From a bacterium (GTDB lineage: Bacteria; Patescibacteriota; Minisyncoccia; JAUYLV01): a DNA stretch of 41,911 nt. Numbering within the stretch: position 1 is the stretch's first letter; the number at the start of each line of letters is the position of its first letter. Position numbers and translations under genes: made by a program. Shown here in pieces: positions 1-8,608 of the stretch. Under the pieces are notes generated by a model that worked only from the letters and a program-made list of their open reading frames with translations, did no database searches and was not told the origin of the DNA. The stretch covers positions 1 to 41,911 of the forward strand of contig JAUYLV010000051.1 of assembly GCA_030699565.1 (NCBI GenBank). The letters are read 5' to 3'.

Positions 1-120
1 AACGACATGGGCGAAATAGTCTGGGAGACTATTTCGCGGGCGAGCTTTCGCTGTTTTCAGGAATAGAGATCGCCCAGGACAAGGAGTAGGTCGTCGGTTC
101 AATTCCGACCAACGGCTCCG
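1..120 (+). tRNA. 3' part of an interrupted or partial tRNA (T arm GTCGG-TTCAATT-CCGAC, acceptor CAACGGC, discriminator T), preceded by an intron-like hairpin element
   Basis: T arm 93-109 and acceptor 3' strand 110-116. Upstream there is no matching anticodon 5' strand (ACTCC expected for GGAGT at 83-87). Instead there is a 12-bp hairpin (11-22/26-37) and a GGGCGA(38-43)/TCGCCC(70-75) pairing followed by AGGA. Confidence 0.55.
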
Positions 121-127
121 TTGAAAA

Positions 128-157
128 GAACCCACACCTAAGTGCGGGATCTTTTTT
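128..157 (+). terminator. Rho-independent terminator-like hairpin with T-run
   Basis: gaacccacac-ctaa-gtgcgggatctttttt, imperfect stem. Confidence 0.5.
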
Positions 158-229
158 CTAAATCTTCGGGGAAGGTGTTCTGTTGTGCACTCATGCCGCC
201 GTGTTATGATGCCATTGATACTATTTTCT

Positions 230-1135
230 ATGCGTGAGCGTTATTCAACCAATCAATACGAACGAGACCCAAACGAAACCTACGCCAATTTGCTTGGGAA
301 TTATCAAGATGTTGTTTGCGAGATTAAAGGATTGAAGTTGCGGCATGGCGGGGTCGAAAACGATCCGGAACTGTTGAATGCGGTTAGGACTTTCGACGAG
401 GAGCGGCACAGAATCCACTTGGAGCTTAAACGAATCGGCGCGTCGTTGGGTAAGAGCGAGAACGATATTATTGCCGATATCCGGCTTTTAGAAAAAAGCC
501 TGGAGGAATACGGACTGCCGGAATTCGTTCTTATGGATAGCGAATCGTTTTATAATTTACAGGAGCCTCCCTTCGCGGATGATAAGCTTGCCATCGTATA
601 TGAAACCGGAACGCAATACTGGAGCGACCCCATTTTTACGAATGATTTATGGACGGAATCAAAAGATAAACCCGTACGGCGTAAGCGCGGCGAAGCTCTG
701 GCAAAGAAGCTTGGTGGGGAATTTATAACGATCGTGGACGGAAACACCTTCCACGATACTGATGCGTATTACGCCTCGGTTGTTATGCCCAAAGAGCGGC
801 TTATGGATGCGGTGAACATGATTCGCAAATACCCCGACAAATATCGCATTGGCGACGAATTTTATTCTGATAAAGACCGAGAGGAGATAAAAAAATACTT
901 GCAAAATGAAATAACCAATATTCAAAGGAGGCTGGAGGCCACGAAGGAAAATAACGAACATATAAAGAAGACCTACGGCGTAGAAAACCAGGACGGCGGC
1001 GAAATTGACGATAATAATGAAAGTGAACGGTATAATGATGACAACGATCCGGATAGGTATCTGCGCAGCGGATTGGAGCACCAGAAAATGCTTGAGATGC
1101 ATTTGGAGGATCTTCAAAAACTCGCCACAGAGTAA
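230..1135 (+). CDS. hypothetical charged/coiled-coil-like protein
   Basis: Long ORF (track start 185; ATG at 230 gives MRERYSTNQYERDPNETYANLL). No family recognised. Confidence 0.6.
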   Translation: MRERYSTNQYERDPNETYANLLGNYQDVVCEIKGLKLRHGGVENDPELLNAVRTFDEERHRIHLELKRIGASLGKSENDIIADIRLLEKSLEEYGLPEFVLMDSESFYNLQEPPFADDKLAIVYETGTQYWSDPIFTNDLWTESKDKPVRRKRGEALAKKLGGEFITIVDGNTFHDTDAYYASVVMPKERLMDAVNMIRKYPDKYRIGDEFYSDKDREEIKKYLQNEITNIQRRLEATKENNEHIKKTYGVENQDGGEIDDNNESERYNDDNDPDRYLRSGLEHQKMLEMHLEDLQKLATE

Positions 1136-1206
1136 CTATAGCGCGTACGCATGCATTAAAATGCAAATAACCTCAACTAGATTGCGGTTTTTGTGTATGT
1201 GTAAAA

Positions 1207-1234
1207 TTGACAAATTATAGTTTAGTGCTATAAT
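1207..1234 (+). promoter_or_regulatory. sigma70-type promoter
   Basis: TTGACA-N16-TATAAT upstream of the 1304 ORF. Confidence 0.7.
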
Positions 1235-1303
1235 TTTACATCGTTCTTTTCAAGCGTTATAGTTGCAAACTTTTAGCCAAAAAAAGAAGGGAGAAAAAGT
1301 TCG

Positions 1304-1963
1304 ATGCTCAAAACCGATGTTTACGATCGCCATGGCGTTGGTGATCTGACCCGAAACACCTTCTATCTTGTAATGGGATGCGTGCTTGCTTGGGGCTTTA
1401 CGGCAACACACATTGTTTCCCAGATGACCGCCGACTGGCGACCCGGCACACTCATGGTTCTTCTTGTCGGTCTTGGCTTGCCGATTCTCGGCATTCTCAT
1501 GAGCGCAAGCGAATCTGCGTTCGTCTCATTTCTCGGGTTTAATCTCGTCGTGATCCCGTTCGGCGCAATACTGGGGCCGGTGCTCGCTGCGTACGAATTG
1601 GCGCAACCCGGGATCGTGGCGGAGGCGGCGATGCTGACCGCAATGGTGACCGGCGTGATGGCACTTTCGGGGCTTCTATTTCCCGATTTCTACCGATCCA
1701 TCGGCGGAGCTCTTTTCAGTGCGCTCGTGGCGCTTCTTGTTGTGCGCATCGCCTCGCTGTTCATTCCGGCGCTCGCGGATTTCAACGCCATCAATTACCT
1801 GGCCGCAGGACTCTTTGCGCTCTACATCGGGTATGACATGTGGCGCGCGAGCGAAATCCCGGCTACCGTCGACAATGCGGTCGACGTGGCGATCAGCTTG
1901 TATCTCGATATCATTAACTTGTTTATGAACATTTTGCGGATTCTGGGACATAGCAAGCGGTGA
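1304..1963 (+). CDS. Bax inhibitor-1/YccA-like integral membrane protein
   Basis: Seven-TM-like profile; C-terminal DVAISLYLDIINLFMNILRILG typical of the BI-1/YccA family. Confidence 0.8.
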   Translation: MLKTDVYDRHGVGDLTRNTFYLVMGCVLAWGFTATHIVSQMTADWRPGTLMVLLVGLGLPILGILMSASESAFVSFLGFNLVVIPFGAILGPVLAAYELAQPGIVAEAAMLTAMVTGVMALSGLLFPDFYRSIGGALFSALVALLVVRIASLFIPALADFNAINYLAAGLFALYIGYDMWRASEIPATVDNAVDVAISLYLDIINLFMNILRILGHSKR

Positions 1964-1995
1964 TCGTCGAATCCATGTCGTTCGTAAGCTTTCAG

Positions 1996-2027
1996 AGCCT
2001 TCGGCAACCCTACCGAAGGCTTTTTTT
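1996..2027 (+). terminator. Rho-independent terminator
   Basis: AGCCTTCGG-caacccta-CCGAAGGCTTTTTTT. Confidence 0.85.
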
Positions 2028-2095
2028 GTGCTGGCATTGCCATAAAGCAATCGGTTTATGATGCGTTTGCGTATTTTAAATATTTTTACTATTAT

Positions 2096-2419
2096 GTGTT
2101 TCGTATGTTCTCATATCTCATTGTATTATTGGTCGGCGTTGCCATCGGCAAATACCTTTTAAAAGATGATCCAAAGGCAGATTCGCATGCCGGGTTTAAG
2201 GCTAAACATCACCATGACTCGATCGATCAGGCGGTATCTTCTTATGCAACTTCTTCCTTCGAAGATATTCCCGACCGGCAGAGCGAGGAAGGGCTGATGT
2301 CTTCCGCAAATCCTTTTGGCGCAGGTGAAGAGCCGATAGCGGAGCCTTCTTTACGGAAGCCGAAGGCGACCAAGGTACGTAAAAATCCAAAATCTCGAAA
2401 ACGAAAGCCCGTTGCCTAA
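2096..2419 (+). CDS. hypothetical membrane-anchored protein with basic tail
   Basis: ORF with N-terminal TM (FSYLIVLLVGVAIGKYLL). Confidence 0.6.
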   Translation: MFRMFSYLIVLLVGVAIGKYLLKDDPKADSHAGFKAKHHHDSIDQAVSSYATSSFEDIPDRQSEEGLMSSANPFGAGEEPIAEPSLRKPKATKVRKNPKSRKRKPVA

Positions 2420-2449
2420 TCGGGATTATTTTGGTACTATACTTGGCGT

Positions 2450-2575
2450 ATGAAATACTGGTCTTGGAGGAATTTCTTCGTGGTGCTGGTGCTTTTGGGC
2501 GTTTTATGGTATGTATTTACGCACCAAACCCAGGTCGAAGGATGGATCAGGCAATTTCTGCAACAAATATTTTAA
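2450..2575 (+). CDS. small (41 aa) predicted single-TM protein
   Basis: ATG at 2450 translates to MKYWSWRNFFVVLVLLGVLWYVFTHQTQVEGWIRQFLQQIF*. Not in the supplied ORF track. Confidence 0.5.
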   Translation: MKYWSWRNFFVVLVLLGVLWYVFTHQTQVEGWIRQFLQQIF

Positions 2576-2681
2576 TTGAACAATTAATCTAAGTACTCTA
2601 ATTGACCTAAACACGCATTGAGCAACATTATTCATTAATGTTTTTCAAATTTTTGTTTAGAAATTGGGTTAATTCGCAACT

Positions 2682-2846
2682 GTGTCTCAAGACAATCTTC
2701 TCAAGTTAAAGTGCCAGGGCTGCAAGCGGTCGTATTACTACACCACCAAGAATAAAAAAACGGTGGAGAAAAAGCTTCAGTTAAAAAAATTCTGCCGCTG
2801 GTGCAAAAAACATACGGCGCACAAAGAAGTTAAACTGACCGCTTAA
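2682..2846 (+). CDS. rpmG: 50S ribosomal protein L33
   Basis: GTG start; (M)SQDNLLKLKCQGCKRSYYYTTKNKKTVEKKLQLKKFCRWCKKHTAHKEVKLTA*, with CxxC pairs. Absent from the ORF track. Confidence 0.85.
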   Translation: MSQDNLLKLKCQGCKRSYYYTTKNKKTVEKKLQLKKFCRWCKKHTAHKEVKLTA

Positions 2847-2959
2847 CTTCAAACTTCACAAAAGCACAAATTGCACAAATCACAAACAAAAACGCGCTGT
2901 TGAATTTTTGGTTTGTGCTGTCCGTGCATGTTTGTGATTTGTGAATTTTTTTTAATTTT

Positions 2960-3030
2960 GGGGGATTAGTTAAGTGGCATAACAGGTGTCTCCAAAACAC
3001 CGGTCGAGGGTTCGATTCCTTCATCCCCCG
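2960..3030 (+). tRNA. tRNA-Trp (CCA)
   Basis: GGGGGAT...GGTGT-CTCCAAA-ACACC...GAGGGTTCGATTCCTTC-ATCCCCC-G; full cloverleaf, no encoded CCA. Confidence 0.93.
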
Positions 3031-3047
3031 CAATAAAGGAGCAAATT

Positions 3048-3323
3048 ATGCGATACGATAATGTGTGGATTTATATGGCCGGGCATTCCAAGCGCATCAA
3101 AGCGAATGAACCGAATCATTGGCGCTGTTTTGTGGGTGATGATCCGAATGAAATTCCCATTTCCGCCTGGTCAATTGAGGGCGAAATTACCGCCAAAAAC
3201 TTTATTCCCGAAACGGATCCCGGGGGAAACAAATTCGGATTGACCGCATGGATTCGCGTATTCGGCGATCTTGTTCTTGAAAAAGACGGTAGTGCGCGGA
3301 TCACGCTTAAAGATCCGCGCTGA
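3048..3323 (+). CDS. hypothetical protein
   Basis: ORF preceded by AAAGGAG and followed by a terminator-like hairpin. Confidence 0.6.
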   Translation: MRYDNVWIYMAGHSKRIKANEPNHWRCFVGDDPNEIPISAWSIEGEITAKNFIPETDPGGNKFGLTAWIRVFGDLVLEKDGSARITLKDPR

Positions 3324-3335
3324 GTGTCGGTATAG

Positions 3336-3357
3336 GATCCCGCAGGCGGGGTCTTTT
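3336..3357 (+). terminator. Rho-independent terminator
   Basis: GATCCCGCaggCGGGGTCTTTTT. Confidence 0.65.
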
Positions 3358-3395
3358 TCTTTGTGAGGGCGGCATGGCGATGGTATAATGCATGC

Positions 3396-4160
3396 ATGCC
3401 AACCGCGACCGGCGCAAAATCCGCAAACGGCAAGCGTTCACGGAACATATATGATCCGGCGGCAAAGACGCCGTTCAAGTTGAGCCGCTCGAAGCTCGAA
3501 AATTTTACGCGCTGCGCGCGGTGTTTTTATTTGGATCGCCGGCTTGGCGTGGGCGAGCCCTCGGGGCCTCCGTTTACCTTAAATACCGCGGTTGATGCGC
3601 TTTTAAAGAAGGAGTTTGATGTGCATCGCGCGATGGGCACGACGCATCCATTGATGCGAGCGTATGGAATAGACGCCGTACCGTATCAGCACAAGGATTT
3701 GAACGCGTGGCGGGAAAATTTCGTTGGTGTGCAGTATCATCACGCGCCGACGAATTTTATCATTACAGGCGCGGTCGATGATATATGGATAAACCCAAAA
3801 GGGGAGCTGCATGTCGTCGACTACAAGGCTACCAGCTCCGATCACGAGGTGACGCTTGATTCCGAATATCGCCAGGCGTATAAGCGCCAAATGGAAATTT
3901 ACCAGTGGCTTTTGCGTCAGAACAGTTTTGACGTATCGGACATGGGATATTTCGTATATGCCAACGGTCGCAAGGATCTCAAGGCATTTGACGGCAAGCT
4001 GGAATTCAATGTCAAAATCCTGTCGTATGCGGGGAATGATGGCTGGGTGGAGAAGACCATTGTTGCGGCGCACCGCTGTCTGGTAGCCGATGCCATGCCT
4101 GCGCCCGCGCCGACATGCGCTTTCTGCGCGTATCGTAAAGCGGCGAGAGAGGTAGAGTAG
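3396..4160 (+). CDS. PD-(D/E)XK nuclease superfamily (Cas4/RecB-like) protein
   Basis: LSRSKLENFTRCARCFYLDRRLG, ELHVVDYKAT, YRQAYKRQMEIYQWLLR, C-terminal CAFCAYRKAA. Confidence 0.8.
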   Translation: MPTATGAKSANGKRSRNIYDPAAKTPFKLSRSKLENFTRCARCFYLDRRLGVGEPSGPPFTLNTAVDALLKKEFDVHRAMGTTHPLMRAYGIDAVPYQHKDLNAWRENFVGVQYHHAPTNFIITGAVDDIWINPKGELHVVDYKATSSDHEVTLDSEYRQAYKRQMEIYQWLLRQNSFDVSDMGYFVYANGRKDLKAFDGKLEFNVKILSYAGNDGWVEKTIVAAHRCLVADAMPAPAPTCAFCAYRKAAREVE

Positions 4161-4306
4161 ACTTTAGGAAGTACGAAATGTGCGAATATACGAAAGCTTC
4201 TTTCTTGAAAAAGGAGTTTTTTTTCTGCGATAATTGACAATCATGTTAGGAGCGGTAGAGTACATTATGCGATCAAAGTGCATGTTTCTTAAAAACGGAG
4301 GTTGGC

Positions 4307-4726
4307 ATGGAAAATATCGATCATGCGGCGCGGCGCAGGGAAAAAGCGCTAAATGTGGCCCAGGCGACATTGCTGGATATCCAGGATCGCCGGCAGGGCG
4401 CATGCGCGCAGGCTAAGTATGTCCGCAACGATGAGTCCGCAGAATTTTACTGGAAAGATGCCACCGGCATCTGGCGGGGTATTATGGTATACGGGTCAGT
4501 TGGTTCCGATGCGGCAAGTGTTTATGCAAACATGTGGCTCGACGATTCCGGACGTAACGGGTTGCGTCTGCTTGCCACGTTGAAGTTCGGCCAGGCCTCT
4601 GCGGCGGTCATCGGGTATCTTCCGAAGCTTATTTGGAAAGCCTATGAAGCGCTTACCGCCATCGACACGATACAGGCTTTGCGGATTAGCGATGGGGAAT
4701 TGAATTCCTTGCGCAAACTGCAATAA
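4307..4726 (+). CDS. hypothetical protein
   Basis: ORF with upstream ACGGAGG. Confidence 0.55.
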   Translation: MENIDHAARRREKALNVAQATLLDIQDRRQGACAQAKYVRNDESAEFYWKDATGIWRGIMVYGSVGSDAASVYANMWLDDSGRNGLRLLATLKFGQASAAVIGYLPKLIWKAYEALTAIDTIQALRISDGELNSLRKLQ

Positions 4727-4771
4727 TTCCAAAGATCAGCCTGATGGCATTCTACTGTGAGATTGTAGAAG

Positions 4772-4952
4772 AATGTCATTGCGAGGAGTCCGTAAGCTAA
4801 GGGACGACGAAGCAATCTCTTCTCCCGATGTTCCATGATAGCCTAATAAGGAAATCGGGATCCCGACCGAAGTCGGGGCATGGTCATTTTAATGTGAATT
4901 ATTTAAAAGATCGCCACGCCGATGCGGAGTACCGCATCGGCTCGCGATGACA
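4772..4952. repeat. R2 dispersed palindromic repeat (TGTCATTGCGAG...GAAGCAATCTC...GATCGCCACGCC...GGCTCGCGATGACA)
   Basis: Same blocks as 24480-24620 and, reverse-complemented, inside mltG. Confidence 0.7.
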
Positions 4953-4978
4953 AATACATACTTCTACAGCCTCACTAT

Positions 4979-5002
4979 ACCGGAATTTTTTCCGGTTTTT
5001 TT
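4979..5002 (+). terminator. Rho-independent terminator
   Basis: ACCGGAA-TTT-TTCCGGTTTTTTTG. Confidence 0.65.
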
Positions 5003-5046
5003 GTTTTTTTGCGCCTTTTCTGATTCAAAGAATATACTTTATTTTC

Positions 5047-5140
5047 TGTCATCCCCGCTTTCTTCTCTGTTATTCCCGCGGAGGCGGGAATCCATGTTTT
5101 CTCGATTTTTATAGATTCCCGCCTCCGCGGGGATGACAAT
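5047..5140. repeat. R1 palindromic repeat (TGTCATTCCCGC...GCGGGGATGACA) with one extra 21-nt left-end unit
   Basis: TGTTATTCCCGCGGAGGCGGGAATC / GATTCCCGCCTCCGCGGGGATGACA. Confidence 0.75.
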
Positions 5141-5180
5141 CAGAAGCCTTGCTTGCGTTATTTACCAAACGAAATAAATA

Positions 5181-5209
5181 TTGACAATTTATTAAGGATA
5201 TGCTACCCT
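5181..5209 (+). promoter_or_regulatory. sigma70-type promoter
   Basis: TTGACA-N17-TACCCT upstream of the 5286 ORF. Confidence 0.5.
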
Positions 5210-5285
5210 AGAGTTTCGTCCCCCGAGCGGGGATTTTTAGTTGGCCGAAAAGATTTTTTAAGCTATTCAATAAACATTTGCAATC

Positions 5286-5720
5286 ATGCTATCTTCCCTT
5301 GTTTCCCTAGTAATATATGCCGTTTTTGGGGCATCGACCGCGCTGGCAGAACCTCTGCCGGCGCCTTCGCCGTTGGTCGAACAAGATATTCCCATCGGTC
5401 AGGTTGAAGAGGTGGCTAATGTACGCACCATAACCATGACGTTGACCGCTTATTCGAGTTCCCCTGACGAGACGGACAGCACCCCCTTTATTACTGCGAT
5501 GGGTACGCGAACCCGCGACGGCGTGGTGGCGACCAATGATCTGCCTTTCAATACCCGCGTGCGCATACCCGCGTATTTCGGCGATAAGGAATTCGTGGTC
5601 GAAGACCGCATGAATCGCCGCTATACGGGCAGGCAGTACCTCGATTTGTGGATGCCCTCCAAGAGCCAAGCTCTGCGATTCGGATTTGTCGAGGGCGTGG
5701 AGGTGGAGATATTACAATAG
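5286..5720 (+). CDS. secreted 3D-domain (double-psi-barrel-like) protein
   Basis: Signal peptide; TLTAYSSSPDETDSTPFITAMGTRTRDGVVATNDLPFNTRVRIP...VEDRMNRRYTGRQYLDLWM. Confidence 0.8.
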   Translation: MLSSLVSLVIYAVFGASTALAEPLPAPSPLVEQDIPIGQVEEVANVRTITMTLTAYSSSPDETDSTPFITAMGTRTRDGVVATNDLPFNTRVRIPAYFGDKEFVVEDRMNRRYTGRQYLDLWMPSKSQALRFGFVEGVEVEILQ

Positions 5721-5806
5721 CCCTCCCTCCTCTTCTGAGGAGGGATTGAGGGAGGTGTGTTTGAATTTACACTTCTCCCTGCCCCTCTCCTTGAAGAAGT
5801 GAGGGA
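5721..5806. repeat. R3 CT/AG-rich intergenic repeat (CCCTCCTC..GAGGAGGG type)
   Basis: Similar to 11205-11452, 12599-12652, 36199-36343. Confidence 0.5.
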
Positions 5807-5809
5807 ATA

Positions 5810-5834
5810 AAAAAGCGATCCTATGTAGGATCGC
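5810..5834 (-). terminator. Terminator for the minus-strand ORF 5857-6540
   Basis: Minus strand: GCGATCCTACATAGGATCGCTTTTTT. Confidence 0.7.
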
Positions 5835-5856
5835 GTATTTTTTTCGAAAAGCTTTT

Positions 5857-6540
5857 TTAATCGGTGTTCTTGAAGACGAACTGGACGCCTAAGGTTATGA
5901 CCCGATGACCGTTTAGGCCGCCGGATGAATATTGCCGGAACGTGACGGGAAAGGTGACTTCCGAGGCCGTGTTGCCATCCCAGTCATGTGTAAGCGGTAT
6001 GGCGAATGCAACAGCTAATCCACCGTAGAGTCCGGCCTTCCAGCTCGAATTACAGCCGGAACAGCGATAGCCCAATTGTTCGATATCGTACCATTGCTGG
6101 CCATGCACCTGGAACGCTTCGGTTTGGCGGGCGAGCGTGCCTCCGGCTAGTACCGAGGCTCGAATGGGACCGAGGTGTGGCGTATCATAGCGCATACCGA
6201 GATTGGTCATCCAAAGCCGATGCTGAAAGCGCGTCTCAGCCCCAAGGTAGTCGTCAATCGCATAGTCGCTGTTTCCAAGCAATGTTCTGCCGAAATCGAA
6301 TGTGAGGCCGAGGCGCCTTGTTGCCCCGTTTTCACTTTGGTTCCACGGATAATACGCCAATCCGAAATTCCATGTGCGGCGCCTTCCTTCGGCGCCATCA
6401 ATGCCGCCGCGAGCCGAGCCCAGGTTGGCGCCGAGCGCGAATGCATCGGGATAAGTGACCGGATCGCGCAGCTGTGCGTTGGCTGCTTGTGGAAGCGCCA
6501 TTATCGTAAGGCAAAACAAAACGAACAGTGTCAATCGCAT
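5857..6540 (-). CDS. secreted beta-barrel-like hypothetical protein
   Basis: Signal peptide MRLTLFVLFCLTIMALPQAANA; alternating strands, aromatic C-terminal strand GVQFVFKNTD. Confidence 0.6.
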   Translation of the reverse strand: MRLTLFVLFCLTIMALPQAANAQLRDPVTYPDAFALGANLGSARGGIDGAEGRRRTWNFGLAYYPWNQSENGATRRLGLTFDFGRTLLGNSDYAIDDYLGAETRFQHRLWMTNLGMRYDTPHLGPIRASVLAGGTLARQTEAFQVHGQQWYDIEQLGYRCSGCNSSWKAGLYGGLAVAFAIPLTHDWDGNTASEVTFPVTFRQYSSGGLNGHRVITLGVQFVFKNTD

Positions 6541-6553
6541 CTGAAACCTCCTT

Positions 6554-6717
6554 AGAGTCTATTTATGATCTTCCCCCATTCTGAAGAATGCATATTTTTG
6601 GCCGCAAAACCTCGTCTCGTCCTCAACGTACTGCCAGTACGTTTTGGACTCCGACTTGTTTTTCGCTCAAAAATCTGCATTTTCAGAACGGGTACCACGA
6701 GATCATAAACAGGCTCT
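6554..6717. repeat. ~164-bp imperfect palindrome (MITE-like)
   Basis: AGAGTCTATTTATGATCT...CGTACT-GCC-AGTACG...AGATCATAAACAGGCTCT. Confidence 0.75.
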
Positions 6718-6844
6718 GAAAAATATTGATACAGACAAAGAACCGCATTGCGATGCTACATTTATTGACAGTGGATGTCAATAAGCATAGGCTATAAACG
6801 CGAACATTTACATATTCAATATTCTGATTCGGGAGGTATGAACC

Positions 6845-8608
6845 ATGCGCACATGGCGAAAAGTTTTGTGCATAGTGCTTTCTAACTTGATGTTGGCTTT
6901 GCCGATGACGGCCCAGGTGGCGCCGCAGGAGCCGACAACTCCGCAAACGCTCGATGAGTTGCTGAACATGAGCTATGCGGAGCTGATCCGCATTGCGCCG
7001 ACCGAGCCTTTTCCGCTTGATGAGCTGAAGCGCCAATACGACGCGCGGGCGGCGGCATACAAGCTTTCGAGCAAGAACCTTGAAGAGAAGATTAAGCGGC
7101 TGCAGAAAGAAGAAGGCGTGCTTGCAAAAGAGCTTGAGAAGCTTTCCAAGGACGACAAGATGCCCGCCGACGTCAAGCGCACAAAGCGCGAGGCGCTGCA
7201 CTGCCAGATTTTCGGCACGCGGACTGCCATGAAGGAATCCGCGCTTGAACTTTTCAGGTCCGGCAACGAATACTATGACCACGAAGCCAAGCTGTTGCTA
7301 CTTTACAGCTGGCCGGCGGATAAAAAGGCGATCGAAAGCGATATCGCCGCAGGATCCCCGCTGGGAAACAAGCGGTCCCATGCCGACGTGGAAGACATCG
7401 GTCTGCGCACCGTCTGCTCCAAGTGCGACACCAAGGGGCAGTCGGATGACATCAAGCTAGGCGCTGAATATGTGCAGCAGCTGGAGGCGCTGAAGGAACT
7501 TCCATATTATGACGACCCCGTGGTCGAGGAATACGCCAATCGCTTGGCCCAGAATATTCGCCTCAACAGCGACGTGCGCGTTCCGGTCAAAGTGCGGGTG
7601 CTGGATAATCCCAAGATGGGGATGAACGCGTTCGCGCTACCCGGCGGCTACTTCTTCGTCAATAAAGACCTGATCTTGGGCGTAAAGACCGAGGCGCAGC
7701 TTGCCGGCGTTATCGCGCACGAAGAGGCGCACATCGCCGCTCGGCATGGCCAGCGGCTCAATAAGCGCGCAGGCATCTGGGGAATGGTCTTTCAGGCGGC
7801 GCAGGTAGCGAGTATTTTTGTTCCCGGCGGCTACGCGGTTTACCAAGGAATCAATGTGCTTCTTCAGATTGCCGGATTCGGTGTCATTGCACAAATGTCC
7901 GGCGTCAGCCGCGAATTCGAGGCGGAGGCCGATCAGCTTGCTGCACAGTGGCTTTGGAAGACCGGATACCATTGGGGTTCGTTCGCTGACGCTTTCGACG
8001 AAATTCAGAAAGCCGAGATCGAACGTGTGACCGAGATCGTTGAAAAGAAGGAAGGCATGCTGAAGGTCGATCCCAAGGAATTAGGTCCCCGCAACAGCGG
8101 ATGGCTAGCGACACATCCGGCTTCGTATGACCGGATCATGGCAACCCAACAGGAAGGTCTGCGTCTTGCGGCTGTCGATGTGGCCGAAGGGCGTGTTAAT
8201 CGGCAATTTTTGACCGATACCCCCGAATTCCAAGCTATTCAGCAGCGGATCCGCGATAACGACGAGAAGAAACGCATAGAAAAGGAAGCCAAGGGCGGCG
8301 ACGAGAAAGCGCCAACCTTGCATCCTGACCAGGTGGTACTGATCGACTCTTCGCGGTGCGCGGCGGATGGCACGGTGCTTCCGGAGAAGCCTGTAAACGA
8401 ACCTACCAAATCTTCTGAAGCTCCTGAAGCTACTGAAGCTCCTGAAGCTCCTGAAGCTACCGAAGCTACCGAAGCTACCGAACCTACCGAAGCTACCGAA
8501 GCTACCAAAGCTCCTGAAGCTACTCCTTCCCAGCCGAGCGAGGATGATCGCCCGATTTTGCGGCGGAATCCTCCATCGGATACGGAAGACGAAAAGAGTA
8601 ACCAGTAA
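6845..8608 (+). CDS. secreted M48-family metalloprotease with low-complexity EA[PT]-repeat tail
   Basis: Signal peptide; HEEAH zinc motif in GVIAHEEAHIAARHGQRL; EFEAEADQLAAQWL; C-terminal EAPEATEAPEAPEATEAT. Confidence 0.85.
   Translation: MRTWRKVLCIVLSNLMLALPMTAQVAPQEPTTPQTLDELLNMSYAELIRIAPTEPFPLDELKRQYDARAAAYKLSSKNLEEKIKRLQKEEGVLAKELEKLSKDDKMPADVKRTKREALHCQIFGTRTAMKESALELFRSGNEYYDHEAKLLLLYSWPADKKAIESDIAAGSPLGNKRSHADVEDIGLRTVCSKCDTKGQSDDIKLGAEYVQQLEALKELPYYDDPVVEEYANRLAQNIRLNSDVRVPVKVRVLDNPKMGMNAFALPGGYFFVNKDLILGVKTEAQLAGVIAHEEAHIAARHGQRLNKRAGIWGMVFQAAQVASIFVPGGYAVYQGINVLLQIAGFGVIAQMSGVSREFEAEADQLAAQWLWKTGYHWGSFADAFDEIQKAEIERVTEIVEKKEGMLKVDPKELGPRNSGWLATHPASYDRIMATQQEGLRLAAVDVAEGRVNRQFLTDTPEFQAIQQRIRDNDEKKRIEKEAKGGDEKAPTLHPDQVVLIDSSRCAADGTVLPEKPVNEPTKSSEAPEATEAPEAPEATEATEATEPTEATEATKAPEATPSQPSEDDRPILRRNPPSDTEDEKSNQ

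Noticed and set aside
1-80. Group I intron 3' end
   Set aside because: ATAGTC/GACTAT words are present but in the wrong order for P7, no recognisable R/S core, and the other three hairpins lack these words.
3396-4160. Cas4 of a CRISPR system
   Set aside because: PD-(D/E)XK/Cas4-like motifs are present but no cas1/cas2 or array nearby; treated as a generic nuclease-superfamily protein.
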